A DNA stretch of 64,000 nucleotides from Conus ventricosus (GCA_018398815.1 CM031611.1:80866375-80930374); one strand, 5' to 3'; counted from the first letter of the stretch, positions 39,781 through 53,385 are shown. Numbers and translations: made by a program. The notes: generated by a model not told the origin, from the sequence alone.

Positions 39781-40570
39781 CTAACCAGGTCTGCGTCTAT
39801 TCGCAGATGACTGTTTGCTTCACAGAGCCATAAAGACCAGAGCTGATTATATAGCCCCACGACAGGACCTCAGCAACCTAGAAGTGTGGGCATCGGCCTG
39901 GGGATGCGTTTCAACGCAAAGAAGTGCTACATATTATCCATAAATCACAAGTCTAGCAACTTTTACCAACTCAATAGTCATATATTACAGCAAGTCCCCG
40001 AAACCCCGTACCTTGGTGCTACTATTTCTGTGGACCTTAAATGGAGTACCCATATCAATAATATTAAGCTTACTAAGAAAGCCAATACCACACTCAGTTT
40101 CCTTCGTCGTAATTTAAAACACTGTCCGGAATCATGCCGTAAAACAGCTTGCTTAGCTTCAGTGCGCTCCATCTTGGAATTTAGGTCTATTGTATGGGAC
40201 CGCCACCTACTGAAGGACATACAGAAGATCGAGAAGTTAAACGCCAGCCGCCGGCTTCGTAACAGGAGATTACACCGCGATAGATACAGGATGCATCACA
40301 CAAATGCTGAACAACCTGAACTTACCATCCCTTCAGGACCGAAGAAAGGACAATCGTGTGTTTTTCTACAAGGTGGTCGGGGGGCCGGTGCTAGCATTGC
40401 CATCTCAGGACTTCTTATCCCAGCTTCGTTTTAGGCGCAGAGTCGTCGTCAAAACGTTTACTGACTTTTACAGCGCCAATATTTTAGAAGCTTTTAATAA
40501 TACAAAGTGTTTTAAACTCTTTCAGTGTAATAGCGACAACTTTAAAAAGTCATTTCCCCCAAAACTGTAA
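39780..40570 (+). pseudogene. Degenerate CR1/L2/Jockey-like reverse transcriptase fragment
   Basis: RLFADDCLLHRA-type motif C appears at about 39797-39830. Then, after a one-base frameshift near 39898, MRFNAKKCYILSI, PYLGATISVDLKWSTHI, ANTTLSFLRRNLKHCPES and the ILEF-VWDRHLLKDIQKIEKL block. A second frameshift near 40295 leads to LPSLQDRRKDNRVFFYK and ends at 40570. It belongs to the same broad clade as the copy at 1623 but is much older. Both ends are truncated. Confidence 0.82.
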
Positions 40571-41139
40571 TGGACTAGAACCATCTGGAAGAGAGTACCG
40601 TGCACGCAAAGACAGCAGGCTGCCTCCGCGCTGCCGTTCATCAGCGGGACTAGTGTACCGGCGCTCTCTCTCCGGTTGAATATATGCCGCAAGGCCCTTC
40701 AACGTATTGATCCAGATCCAGATCCAGGTCATCTCAAACAACTAATAAACACTCCTACAATGATGCCCCTTGACGTTGTAAAGAAATGCCCTGTGCGCGC
40801 CTGCACCCTATATATGTGAACATAGCGCACGCAGACATAAAATTTAGTCATGAGGCTCTTCATCCTTAAAAGAAATGTTGGTGATAACTACCAGACAAAA
40901 ACGTTAAAGCTCTTGCTAAAACTACCAATACTTTGAATTTCGTAGGCCTATTATTTATTTGAAGTACCCAGTCACAGTCATAGGAATAACAATGTGTAAT
41001 CATCTGTTTTAGTCAATGTACTTGGAACCTACATCCAGAAATATTGCAAGAAAATTAACAAGAATCAAGAACTTTTTAAACTTAAATGCAAGAATCTTTT
41101 TCAGCCAATCATTGACCATACCTGCACACTCTGGGACTC

Positions 41140-41145
<6 letters not shown>
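40571..41145. other. Unassigned spacer
   Basis: The first 150 bases may be the tail of the preceding LINE. Nothing else recognised. Confidence 0.45.
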
Positions 41146-41213
<68 letters not shown>

Positions 41214-41220
41214 ACAGAGT

Positions 41221-41268
<48 letters not shown>

Positions 41269-41300
41269 CACGCACGCATGCACGCACACACGCACGCACC

Positions 41301-41377
<77 letters not shown>

Positions 41378-41405
41378 GTGACACACACACAGAGTGACAC
41401 ACACA

Positions 41406-41456
<51 letters not shown>

Positions 41457-41600
41457 TCACGTAACACATGTGCGCGCACACACACACGCACTCAATCACG
41501 CACACGTTCGCACACACACAAACACACGTGCGCGCGTGCGCACACATACACACACACACACAAGCATGCACACACACACGCACACACACAGTCACACGTT
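41143..41600. repeat. (AC)n microsatellite complex
   Basis: About 450 bases of AC with GC-rich variants (ACGC, ATGC, ACCC) and two AGAGTGAC interruptions at 41216 and 41376-41396 that mark a larger duplicated block. Confidence 0.96.
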
Positions 41601-41999
41601 GATTTCTCGTCATACAGCGTTCTTTTAACTTCGGTTTAAAAGAACAAAAGCTGTTGTTGGGTTGGGTTTTTTTCCCCCCAGTCTTTGTATACAGTTTCAA
41701 GAGTAGTGCTTTAAAGACACGGCAAGTTTATTATAGCTACTTGTGAAACTTTTCACTGCACTGACTCGAGTCCACATGGTGTCGAACAGTGACTGAAGAG
41801 TTATCAGTACAGGCAGGAATGATTTTCTAGTTCAAGTTTAGTGCATGATCTTGCATAACTGACATGTTTAGGCGTGTTTTGCGTAAAGTTTTTGATATCA
41901 GCTTCTTCAATTCTTGCTTTATTGATTACAAAAAGAAAAAGAACAAGATGCGAAGCATATAAACGTACTCCCAGTTTTCCAAACCGCTTATAAATCAGC

Positions 42000-42540
42000 C
42001 AAGTGCTTTATGAGATAAGAAATAAAGGCGAAATAACGGTTTTTAACGGTTATTTAACCGATGTACACTTTTGAAACTGGTATTTTAGTCCTCACTGGCT
42101 AAAGCCTGTGTACATGTCAAATTTCATCCAAATCGGACAATTTGTCAAGAATAACGGTTTTTCACGGTCAGATTTTGAAACACTGCATGGAAGTGCCATT
42201 TGTGTGTGATGACCTTTCTATATACAAAATTGCATTAAAATCCACCAATATATAAAAAAATAACGGCAAAATAACGGTTTAACGGTTATATAACCGATAT
42301 GCACTTTTGAAACCGGTATTTTAGTCCTCACTGGGCTAAAGCCTGTGTAGATATCAAATTTCATCCAAATTGGACAATATGTCAAGAATAACGGTTTTTA
42401 ACGGTCAAATTTTGGAACACTATATAGAAGTGCCATTTGTGTGTGATAACCTTTCTATATACCAAATTTCATTAAAATCGACCTATATATAAGAAATAAC
42501 GGCAGAATAACGGTTTTTAAACGGTTGTTTAATCCATTTT
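42000..42540 (+). repeat. Tandem units of about 232 bp rich in AACGG
   Basis: ATAACGGTTTTTAACGGTTA-like words start units near 42030, 42263 and 42494. The body words TTTTAGTCCTCACTGG, AAAGCCTGTGTA, AAATTTCATCCAAAT and GAAGTGCCATTTGTGTGTGA occur in two copies. Confidence 0.88.
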
Positions 42541-42574
42541 CAGCATTACATCACTTACATATGGACAGAGGATC

Positions 42575-43131
42575 CGATTTGTCACAAGATCATCCATACC
42601 GCTTATAAATTGGCCAAGTACTTTCTGAGATATTCCATAAAGAAGAAAAACCGTTACAAGCCGTTACAACCGTTAGTAACGGCTATAACGGGGCAAACTA
42701 AAACATCAGGCATCATCCGTGACCCATAATGAACATACCTGCTAATTTTCATAAAGGTCGGCCAAGTACTTTCTGAGATATTCCATAAAGAAGAAAAACC
42801 GTTACAGGCCGTTACAGCCGTTAGTAACGGTTATAACGGTAACTAAAACATTGGGCATTATTTGTGACCCATAATGAACATACCTACAAATTTTCAGAAA
42901 GATCGGCCAAGTACTTTCTGAGATATTCCATAAAGAAGAAAAAGCGTTACAGGCCGTTACAGGCCGTTAATAACGGCTGTAACGGTAAACTAAAACGTCG
43001 GGCATCATCCTTGATCCATAATGAACACACCTACAAATTTTCAGAAAGATCGGCCCAGTAGTTTTGTCTGGAGCGAGTGGAACACATTTTTGACCACGGA
43101 CACACACACAGACACACACAGACACAGACAC

Positions 43132-43190
<59 letters not shown>

Positions 43191-43240
43191 CATTTCTTCG
43201 TTCCCATTCTAAACTACTCCCTGTTCTTTAAGAACGCAAA
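42575..43240 (+). repeat. Left arm of a large inverted repeat (146-bp AACGG-rich units plus microsatellite)
   Basis: The word CCATAATGAACA recurs near 42724, 42870 and 43016 (period 146). Each unit holds TTTTCAGAAAGATCGGCC, AGTACTTTCTGAGATATTCC, ATAAAGAAGAAAAACCGTTA and GTTAGTAACGG. The last unit passes into GTTTTGTCTGGAGCGAGTGG, then (AC)n at 43084-43189, then CATTTCTTCGTTCCCATT. All of this recurs inverted at 43975-44560. Confidence 0.92.
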
Positions 43241-43284
43241 ACATACAGAGACACGTAGAAAGTGACCTACCTGTTAGTTATCAA

Positions 43285-43289
43285 AGGAG

Positions 43290-43340
<51 letters not shown>
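43285..43340. repeat. (AG)n microsatellite
   Basis: Pure AG run between the arms of the inverted repeat. Confidence 0.95.
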
Positions 43341-43341
<1 letters not shown>

Positions 43342-43671
43342 GTTTTATAATTTTATTTTTACAATATTGGTATACTACCAACAATTGTGGTTTTGCATTA
43401 ACTAGCAACAATGCATCAGTAACAACTGTATGCACAGGAGAGACAGACAGACAGAAGTTATTACAAACGCATTTCTGGAATATTAACATACCAAACTGGT
43501 AAGGGTAATAATCACACAACAACAACGCATTAATAATATCAACATGTTACACACATTTTCACGATGTGATTACAATGCATGAATAGAACAAACAATTCTA
43601 GAAACAGTTGTCAAATAGCGACAATCCGTTCAGAAAATTAATAACTATGACACTTATTTAACATAATGTAT

Positions 43672-43820
43672 GTGTGTGGTGTGTGTGTGTGTGTGGTGTG
43701 TGTGTGTGTGTGTGTGTGTGTGTTGTTTGTGTGTGTGTGTGCGTGCACGCGCGCGCGCGCGTGCGTGCGCGTGCGTGCGTGCGTGTGTGTATGTGTGTGC
43801 GCGCGCGTGCCTGCATGTGT

Positions 43821-43887
<67 letters not shown>

Positions 43888-43935
43888 GGTGTACGTGAGA
43901 GAGATCAAGAGAGAGAGAGAGAGAGAGAGAGAGAG
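43672..43935. repeat. (TG)n/(GC-rich TG)n/(AG)n microsatellite
   Basis: TG repeats with a GCGCGC-rich core at 43745-43810, then pure TG to 43884, then AG to 43934. Confidence 0.96.
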
Positions 43936-43974
43936 GTGGAAGCTATCATCACCCTTCCCTCTTCTTTTCTTTTT

Positions 43975-44042
43975 TTGTACTCCCAGTTCTTAGAGAACAA
44001 GGAGTACTTTACAATGGGAACGAAGAAATGCTGTGTGTGTGT

Positions 44043-44108
<66 letters not shown>

Positions 44109-44560
44109 TGTGTGTGTGTCCGTCCGTCCGTCAGTCCGTCCGTGGTCAAAATGTGTTCCACTCGCTCCAGACAAAACTACTGGGCCGATCTGTCTGAAAA
44201 TTTGTAGGTAGGCCTATGTTCATTATGGGTCATGGATGATGCCCGATGTGTTATTTTACCGTTATGGCCGTTACTAACGGCCATAGCGGTTTTCCTTCTT
44301 TATGGAATATCTCAGAAAGCACTTGGCCGATCTCTCTGAAAATTTGAAGGTATATTCATTATGTGTCATGGATTATGTCCGATGTGTTATTTCACCGTTA
44401 TAACCGTTACTAACGGCCATAACGGTTTTATTTTTTTATGGCATATCTCAGAAAGTACTCGGCCGATCTTTCTGAAAATTTGTAGGTATGTTCATTATGG
44501 GTCACGGATGGTGCCCGATGTGTTATTTTAACCGTTGTAGTTACTAACGGTTTTTACACT
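43975..44560 (-). repeat. Right arm of the large inverted repeat
   Basis: Reading the minus strand gives the left-arm order: units with CCATAATGAACAT, TTTTCAGA-AGATCGGCC, CTTTCTGAGATATTCC and GTTAGTAACGG (three copies, period about 137), then GTTTTGTCTGGAGCGAGTGG, the AC tract, and CATTTCTTCGTTCCCATT. Confidence 0.92.
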
Positions 44561-44772
44561 TACTTGAGTAAGAAAACCAGTATTTTCTGCTCTGACGAAG
44601 AAAATACGTCACGCCTCGCGCGCTGCCATGTGCGAAAGGAGGCCTTTTTTACCCAACACCAAACTAGGCTAGAGAAAGTGAAACCATTTGCTAGCACTTT
44701 ATGAAAATTGGCAGCGAATAGTTGGGTATCTGTGTGATTCGAACTCCAGCTCGCACTGGGCGAACTGCGCGC

Positions 44773-44773
<1 letters not shown>

Positions 44774-44806
<33 letters not shown>
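44774..44806. repeat. (AG)n near the UBL-gene 5' end
   Basis: Pure AG run about 100 bases upstream of the UBL-gene start codon, in its likely promoter or 5' UTR. Confidence 0.9.
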
Positions 44807-44808
<2 letters not shown>

Positions 44809-44859
44809 CAGCGTGATCTCCCTTTAGATAAACACTTCCTTGGAATTTGCGACAACAAA

Positions 44860-44874
44860 ATGGAGGCATCTTAG
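44860..44874 (+). other. Upstream open reading frame (4 codons) in the UBL-gene leader
   Basis: ATG GAG GCA TCT TAG lies 27 bases before the start codon at 44902. Its context, AAAATGG, is stronger (G at +4) than that of the main start (AAAATGT). If transcription starts upstream of 44860, this short frame could lower translation or allow reinitiation. That is inference. Confidence 0.45.
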
Positions 44875-44901
44875 CTGGAGCGCTGCCAACAGGATTTCAA
44901 A

Positions 44902-44934
44902 ATGTTGATTTACGTAAAAAACAGAGCATTTCCC
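44902..44934 (+). CDS. UBL-gene exon 1 (start codon, first beta strand)
   Basis: Encodes [11 protein letters not shown], then donor GTAAGT. The start is chosen because joining to exon 2 gives the N-terminal strand order of a ubiquitin fold and there is an in-frame stop shortly upstream. Confidence 0.82.
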
Positions 44935-45062
44935 GTAAGTGTGAAAGCCTTAAAGAGTATACTTAATATATGATCATTGAGACAGACTCGTATGAGTTGT
45001 TTCTTCTTCTTCTTCTTGAACGTCACTTTATTGTTCATACTCATAGAAAGCAAAACACACAA

Positions 45063-45138
<76 letters not shown>

Positions 45139-46012
45139 CATCGAAGCCAATTTCTGAATCCATGTATGGCTACACTCGTTAAACATAGCACACACGGTGG
45201 TATTGTTTTTTTGTTTTTTTTCCCAGGAATGCAGCACACTTGCCTTAAACGATATTTATTCTCATTCTATTCAGTTTTCTTCTCCTCCTATTCATCTTCC
45301 TCCTCCTCCTCCATTTTGCGATACCACAGTAAACTGTATCCCAGTAGTTTGAACCTCATTCTGCAGTACTAACTAGAAAATTAATCCAAAAGAGTTTGAT
45401 GTATGAAAGGTCCCATCTTTGACCAACCTTCATTGGTGGTTGAGGATATGGAAGGGGCAGCAGGTGGTACAGAAGAGGAAGAAATTCCACAGGCAAATTA
45501 GTGAGAATAAAAGATAGGGGAGGTGATAGATGTCATCACTGTGCGACTGTGGATGGACAACACAAGTTTGGATCAATGGCTGTGGATAGGTCGGGTCGCA
45601 TGTCAAATGCCTTTTGACACTGGCTGAACTAGAAGGCCCCTCTCACTTGAACATCATTCTTTGAGTGCTCTGTGATACATTTTTTTCTAGCTTTCATCTT
45701 CCATGCCTTTTGATTAGTGTCTTTCCCACACCACTTCTTCCAGCTTCCCCTGACACATCCGCACCAATGCACATCCTCTCGCAGCTCTAGCAATAGCTGT
45801 TCAAAAGGAGCAGTCAGTACCTTCTTGTTATGACACATCCTACCAGAGGGCACACTGCCTTGCTGCTGATGTTGTTTGATCCTGGCAACTTGGAGTGTGT
45901 TGTGCAACAGACAGTGATCATGTTAATCAGTAATTGCCAGTAGAATGCCATTTGCAAAAACAGAATACTGTTTGTTTTGTTTTGTTTTTAATATATATAT
46001 ATATATATAATA

Positions 46013-46047
<35 letters not shown>

Positions 46048-46321
46048 ACCTACAGCTACCAGTCTCAGGGACTGGTTTGTTTTGCTTGGATCAGCAGTGA
46101 AATATAAATGGAAGTTGCATCAGAGTAAAAAAAATCTATACATTAATTTTTCAAGTAGGTGTGCATCACTGTCATATCAAATTCAAATCCATCACATTGT
46201 GCATTGTTGCAGTTTTTACACAGTAAGTGATGTTATATTTCGACCATCTTGAGGCACATAATCTACTTGTGAATAGTCACAGTCAGCACTTTGATTGTTT
46301 GTATCAAATTATGCAGTGCAT

Positions 46322-46387
<66 letters not shown>

Positions 46388-46400
46388 ACGTGCATGTGCA

Positions 46401-46452
<52 letters not shown>

Positions 46453-49400
46453 CCGACAGAAGGTACAGTTACAGTGCAGCATGTCAGACAACAATGAATA
46501 ACCTCTATCATCCAGACACCCAATCCCATCCCCATGCACCACTCTTACACACAAAAGCAAAAAAAGATCTGAACAGGCAGACTAACAATTCTGCAAGTCT
46601 GCTCTGCTTAATGTTTTATGATTTGACAGTTCAAAAAAACCTAAACAAACAACAACAAAAAGGAAAAAAACCCCAGCTTTTCCAGACTTTTGACAAATCT
46701 GATTCCACATTCTTCACTCCCTTTTCTTCCAGCTGAAAACATTTGTTGTGAGCGTGCTGCCAGGGGATCGAGTGGCGCGCATCCGAGCACAACTTCTTCA
46801 TATCCTGTATGAGCTGGGGAAAGACGACCACCAGTTCCGGCTGCGCTACAATGGACAGGTGATGCGGGATGCCTTTCCCCTCAGTGATTACCACCTGAGT
46901 GACAATGCCGTGGTCACAATGATCCCCATGGGAAGGTCAAAGGATGTGAGTGTCCCCTTTTGCTTCAGTTTGAATCCTCTTTTTGATGTTTTCTTTTTAT
47001 GTTTGTAACTGTAAACGTAATTGTTTTCCTTCTTCTCTTCCATCTTTAAAGAAATAATCACCTCATCTGTTCTTCTGAAGATCCTTTTCCTTTAAAACCA
47101 CAGAATCATTTTCTGATTTTCCTCCAACACTCTCCCCTCCATCCTGAAAAAGCATGAATGTTTTCTGATTGGTCTCCACCCCTACCTTTAAACACACATT
47201 TGTTTTGTTATTCTTCTCCCCCCCCCCCCCCCCCCCCCCCTCCGCCTCTCTGTCTAAAAACAATCTGCTGCAGTGATGCCAATGGTCCTCATTTGATCAT
47301 ATTTTGTTTCTACTGGTGCAGCATGTTTTGATATCACACCAACAGCAAAACTGGTCAGACAAGTTCTTTTTTGGCTAGGTAACACCACTAGTCTCAGATG
47401 ATGAAGCTGAGCCAAAGCCAGTTGTATGGTCGTTTACACTGAACCTGTATTGAGTGGACCAGTTTAGTGGCAACTGTTAAGAAGCAGCAGTGACAGCCAT
47501 GGGAAGCTTGCCTCACATTGTGCCAATAACAGACTTTGACTTTGTTGCAGGTGTACGTTGTATGTATGCCATGTTGGTCAGTTTATGCTGTGTACATACA
47601 TGTATGCATGCTGATGCTGAAGAGGGTATGAGTGTTCCAAAAAGTTCAAAAATGTTGTTGTAGAATTTCCAGATTGCTCCAAAAATTTCCTACTCCCCCC
47701 TGTAAGCACCCATTCCCTCTGTAAACACAATGAACTGTTTCCTTATTCTTCTCTAACTTCCCTCCCTCATCCCCCTCCCCCCATCTTTAAAACTCACTCA
47801 GCAGTTTTCTTATGCTTCTGTACCACCCACTTCCTCCCTCCTCCTCCTTCAATCTTGAAAAAAACAATTATCTGCATTCATATTCCTCAGCACCCCAAAA
47901 GCAACAGATCTTTTCTTAGTCTTCCGTCCCCTTCAGCTCTTGCCTTATTCTGCTTCACCATTCTGTTTTATTTTTTTCATGCATCAGAATATGTACAGAA
48001 ATGTGAATCAGAATACACATAATCTTGTCATGAATACTTTGCAGTTGTTTTGTTTTATAATGTTTGTTCAAACTAAAATTTTGACTGTTGTTCACGTGAA
48101 GATGATTATATAATTGTCATCTGGTGCTGGCACTGTGCAGTGGCCTCGTTACTTCCCCCAGCCCTCAATGCAATACCAATCTCTGGCACGGTATGACTTC
48201 TGGCCCTGACGGAGATCCACCCCGTGACTTGCAGATGACTGAGGGCATAAGCTAATCCACAGCATCCACTCATGGAGGCCTCAAGCTTTTTCAATATACT
48301 TTTCACCTTCTGGAATCTAGTGCTAGTAATTCCTTCATGTCCTTTGCTCACTCTGACACTGACTCCCCCCCCTTCCTCCCCTCCCCTTTTAGGGAATTCT
48401 GTGTTCATAAATTTGATGTCTTTGTCGCTCTCTCTGATATTGCGTTTTCTTTTCTTCCTTTACTTTCACCCGTTGTTGTTGTGCCTGTATGCTCCATTCA
48501 CCCACATTGAAAGTCTTTTATTGTTTATTTCACTCATAACAACTGATAAGATGCTAGGATTTAGACGTAATCTGTTACCTAGGTGGTGAGACTGTAAAAA
48601 CTTTCTGGAGTGAACTCTACCAGTCCCTTCTGCTGTGTCTTTTGCCCGATTCCCTTCAAATTTTTGTTCTTTTTTTTTAGCACTATTGCAATTTTTGTAT
48701 ATTTTTTTTGTAATTTGAGTGAAAAAAATCATGCAGAATGTGACCTATGTCTGTCTGCCATAAAGCTGTCACTAGTGCAGCTAATTGATAAGAGCTCTTG
48801 GAGATGATTATGCCTGTACAGCCAGCTGACTCAAGGGCCATGGTAGAGCTCTCATGAGACACGACAATACACTGAAAGCCACCTCAAGAGCAGCAACGTG
48901 GACACAGTCAGCTTGATATATACTTTCCTTGACAGACACTGGCGGAGACATCTGTACCATCAGGGCACACAGACTTCGTAGACAAACAGAGTGACTGCCC
49001 TTGAGACAGTGAGAAACCAGAGGAAGCAGGGCCGACCCCACCCCTACTCCTGCTATGTCTTCATCCAGCTGTGTGCCTCAAAGACAGGACTTCATTCCCG
49101 CATGAGGACCAGTCCTAGCAAATGACCAGCTGGCATTGTTGTTGTGTATCTAACTGGCCGGGGGATTCCATCACGCTGTGAATTCATTGTATGTACTCAT
49201 GACAGGACTCTGCTGACTGCGTGGTCAGGGCCTGTGTGGCCAGTGGCCAGTGCTGACACTGACATGGACACTGATGTTCTGCTTGATGTGATGTGACTGC
49301 AGGTTCTGATGGAGATACGCTCCATGAACAGCAGCCTGACCTGGGAGCAGGGTGCGCAGGGTCAGCTGGGCAGTGTCAAGGTCGCTCTGGAGAAAGAGGT

Positions 49401-52400
49401 GGAAACTTTCGACAGACGTGAAAAATGGCTCAGCAACTACAAGGTCAGTAAACATTCAGCAAGGAGATGTTGTAATGTTGTTAAGCTTTGCCAGTTGCCA
49501 TAGTGTGTTGTGTGGGATGTGTGGGCTGAAAAGTCCTTGGTTCGATTCCTGTCAGTGGGATTTATTTGTAAGATTTTCCTTTTAATATCCCAGCAATACA
49601 GGCTTAAAATCTCATGATCACCTTTCAGAAGAGAAGGCGTGTTTAGCGGTAGATATGGATGACTTGTGTGGAGAATTCAAAGGATGAAGGGAAAAAACAT
49701 CAGTTACTGATATTGACTAAATGACATGGGAAATTACTGAATGTATTACCAGCAGGCAGATGTTGAGTTGGCTGTACCCAGGTAGGCAGCCTAGTGTGTT
49801 AAAAAAGAGTGTAGGTTGTAAGGCAGTTAGAGTTTGGTCTCTAACTGAGTATAGGTGCTACAGAAGCACTCCTGATGATGTTGATAATGATGTGTGTCCC
49901 GGAGTTGAGGGTTTTATGGGCTCAGCTGGAAAGACTGAATCCATACAGTTGAGTTTTATCCTCCTAAGGGATACATGTTAGAGGTTGTTGGTCAGATTAA
50001 ATGACTGATACTGTAGATCTCTGTAACTCCCAGGTGTGGTGGACGCCAGGATATGTTGTCAAAGGAACTGTGGATGCAGCCCTGTCGTGCAGTCTCAAGC
50101 AAGAGTGGAACTCGATAGCATCATGTTCATCCCCTTTCTCATTGATCACGCCACGGGAAAAAAGTATCAGATTCTGTGGCCTTTCATGCCCAGATGACTT
50201 GCTGACATCAGGTCTGACTTCCTCTCCATGCCTGTGCCCGCAGAAAGTTTGAGTCGAAATCATTGATACAGGCAACTTCATCTGGACTGTATTTAGATGA
50301 ATTTTGGTGATGTTTTACCAAGAGGTTCGCTCACTCAGTACTGTCCACAGTAGGGAGCTCAAGAGATTTGATTCACAGCAGACACTGATGAACACCACTG
50401 AGATGACTGAGTAACAGTGCAGTGTCTCCTCCAGTGGGTGGCCTCGTGGCAGGCTCGTAAGTATGCTGTTTGCTCCATGTGGACAGCTGCTGCTGTGGTT
50501 GTAAAAGGATGAGGGAAAGGAGGGAATAGGAATATGGGCCACATAGATGAAGATCTGACAGCACACACATAGAAAATATAGCTTTACTTTATAATATGAT
50601 TACTGTGAAAAAGGGCGGTCATTAACATATGTGTGTGTCTGGTGTGTATGTGTGTGTGTGTGTGTGTGGTGTGTGTGTGTGTGTGTGTGTGTGTCTGTGT
50701 GTCTGTATGTGTGTCTGTGTGTCTGTATGTGTGTGTGTGTGCACGCATGTGTATGCTTGCTTGTGTGTGCATGTGCACATGTGTGCTGCATGTATGTGAG
50801 AGAAAAAAGTGTATTTGTGTATGACTTGATTGCCTTTTATCTCGATTTGAATTATACATTAATGTGCATACATTCATATACATACTTGCCTGTTTTCATG
50901 CTGTGTAAATTGAAAGCTGCCATATCATGGCTCAGTAAGATATTTTCCTGTTGGTTGTGTCTTGTGCAGGCTGCATTGTATGTTCACTGCCTGGCGGCCA
51001 TTTTGGCAGTGCTGACAACGCGCTGGTACTCCGCCATCTGGCTGGGAGTTTTTTGTGCCCTGGCAGTCCTGTTTGTTCCAACTTACTCTCGCCTGGGTGG
51101 ATTTGTGGGAAATACCTCGCACATGTGAGTGGATTGTGTAATTATGGGGGTGCAGGAAGTGATGGTGGAGGGGGGGTGGTGGGGGGGGGGGGGGGGGAGT
51201 GGAGTGGTAGGAATGATAGGTTGTGGTAGGATTCAAGCCATATACCTCATAGACCACTGGAAAGAGAAGTTTAACACTGGCCACAGGGCCTGAGGCATCA
51301 TTCATGTGCTTTTTGTTGATCTGTTTAAGATGCTTTGTGTTGATCTGTTTCAGACGCCAGATGTTCTGTCTGGTATCAGGGATTGTGACTCTGGTTTGTC
51401 TGGTTGTGGCTCTGTACTTCTCAGTCTGGGAGTGGATCAGTGTGTCTGTGAGTATTGCTTCTGTGGTCATTTCTGTCTTCAGTCTCCGAGTTAATGAGTG
51501 TATCTGTGGAGCGTGCTTCTGTTGCCATTTCTGTCTTCAGTCTCCGAGTTAATGAGTGTATCTGTGGAGCGTGCTTCTGTTGCCATTTCTGTCTTCATTT
51601 GGGAGTGGATCAGTGTGCCTGTGAGTTTTCTTCTATTTCTCTATTGGGAGTACATCAGTATGCCTGTGGGTATTGCTTCTGTTTTCATCTCTCTCTCTCT
51701 TCTGTCTGGAGTCAGTGTGTCTGTGCATATCATTTTTGTTTTGCATGCGGTCATCCCACTTGAAACCTGCTTTCTTTGTTTGGTAGATTTCTCTGATGAT
51801 TTAGTCGCCTTCTCTGCTAAAATGCTCTGATGCTCACCTCCAGCATGGCTGTCTGCCACAGTAATCAGGAACACAGGCCACGCACATGCGCAGTGCATGA
51901 AAACAAGAGAAAATCCCTGACTTTTACCCCGTTAAAGATAGTGTGACCTCACAGGCCTATGCAGTGGCTGATACTTCAAAGCTTCAGTTGAAAAGTGTCT
52001 CTGTGGAGGGTGCTTTTTTTTCTTCTCTCAAGTTGTAAGACTTCACAGTCCACAGTGAAATATGTTCTTTTAGAGAGTTGGGACTTGCATGATGTGAGAC
52101 TTGAAAACACTTTACTGAAGACTTCATGAAAACCTTGTTCAGAGATGCCCCACTTGATGTGATCTTTGCATTTCTGAACATGTTTCAGCTGATCAAAGAT
52201 TTTACAGAATAAAAATTTTTAGTGAAATTTATGGTATGTTTTAAGAAGGCGTATTTTAAAGGGTTGTGTGAATGATTTATATTTTAAAATGACCTGTGAG
52301 TTGAGTTCAGTGTGGTGACAGCCCTGATATGGCCCTTTGCAGTCGGCTGGGCTATTACCAACTTTCTCTCTCCCTCAGCCCACAGGCTTTTCTGTCAGTT

Positions 52401-53233
52401 CAGATTTTCATTTTCCAAGTTTATGGACTGGACCCCTGGTTCTTTTGTTGTGTGAAGTGTCGAACAAAGACTGTTGTGTATTTATGTCTTAGCATGTTGA
52501 TATCAGCTGAAAAGAAAAATAACTCCTGCTGAATGAAAAAGACAAACAAATTTTAAGACCATGAAAACGAAGAACGAACAATTGCTTATCACCTCAATTG
52601 TTTGTCTCTTTCATTTGACGGAATAGTACTTTTTCTTTTAAGTTTGTTTCAATTAGTGCCTGCAGTCATCTCCCTTTGAAACTGCTGTCAGTATTAAGTT
52701 CTTCTGTCTGGTAAAGAACCAGTTGAAGACACTGTTCTGTATTCATGTTTTGAAATGCTGATATAAGGATCTCCTGCCTACAATAGCAGCAAATAAAGAT
52801 AGTGGCATGTATTTATGTTTTGAGACATCAGTATCAGGTTCTTCTGTCCCATAGATAAAGAACCAGATAAAGACGCTGCTGGTTTTCTGTTTTGAGCTGT
52901 CGGTATCAGGTTCCAGTGTCTGATAAAGTGTCAGATGAAGACATAGGAGTATGTTTACGTTCGGGAAACATCGCTCAGTGCTTGACTCGCATTGTGCAGA
53001 AAAACAACTGCACTGATTGGATGCTTGGAGGGTCGTGTTCCCATCGCAACGTGTACACCGCCATTTTCTTCACTCTTCACTCCTTGCTACTGATTCTGAC
53101 GTCCGCTTTATCATGGTGGCTGCTTCGGAACTTTCGAGTTGAGGTGAGCTGACTGATTTGGACATTTCATGCAGATCTCTCCCACATGTGGGAAGTGCTT
53201 CCTTAATGGATGCTGTCAGGCTTAACTCTGTGT

Positions 53234-53294
<61 letters not shown>

Positions 53295-53315
53295 TGTGTG
53301 TGTAAGTGTATCTGT

Positions 53316-53385
<70 letters not shown>

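Noticed and set aside
43654..44211. 181-codon CVCV frame
   Set aside because: Translation of TG microsatellites between the arms of the inverted repeat.
45629..45907. 92-codon minus-strand frame
   Set aside because: No recognisable domain and no splice partners; it lies in UBL-gene intron 1.
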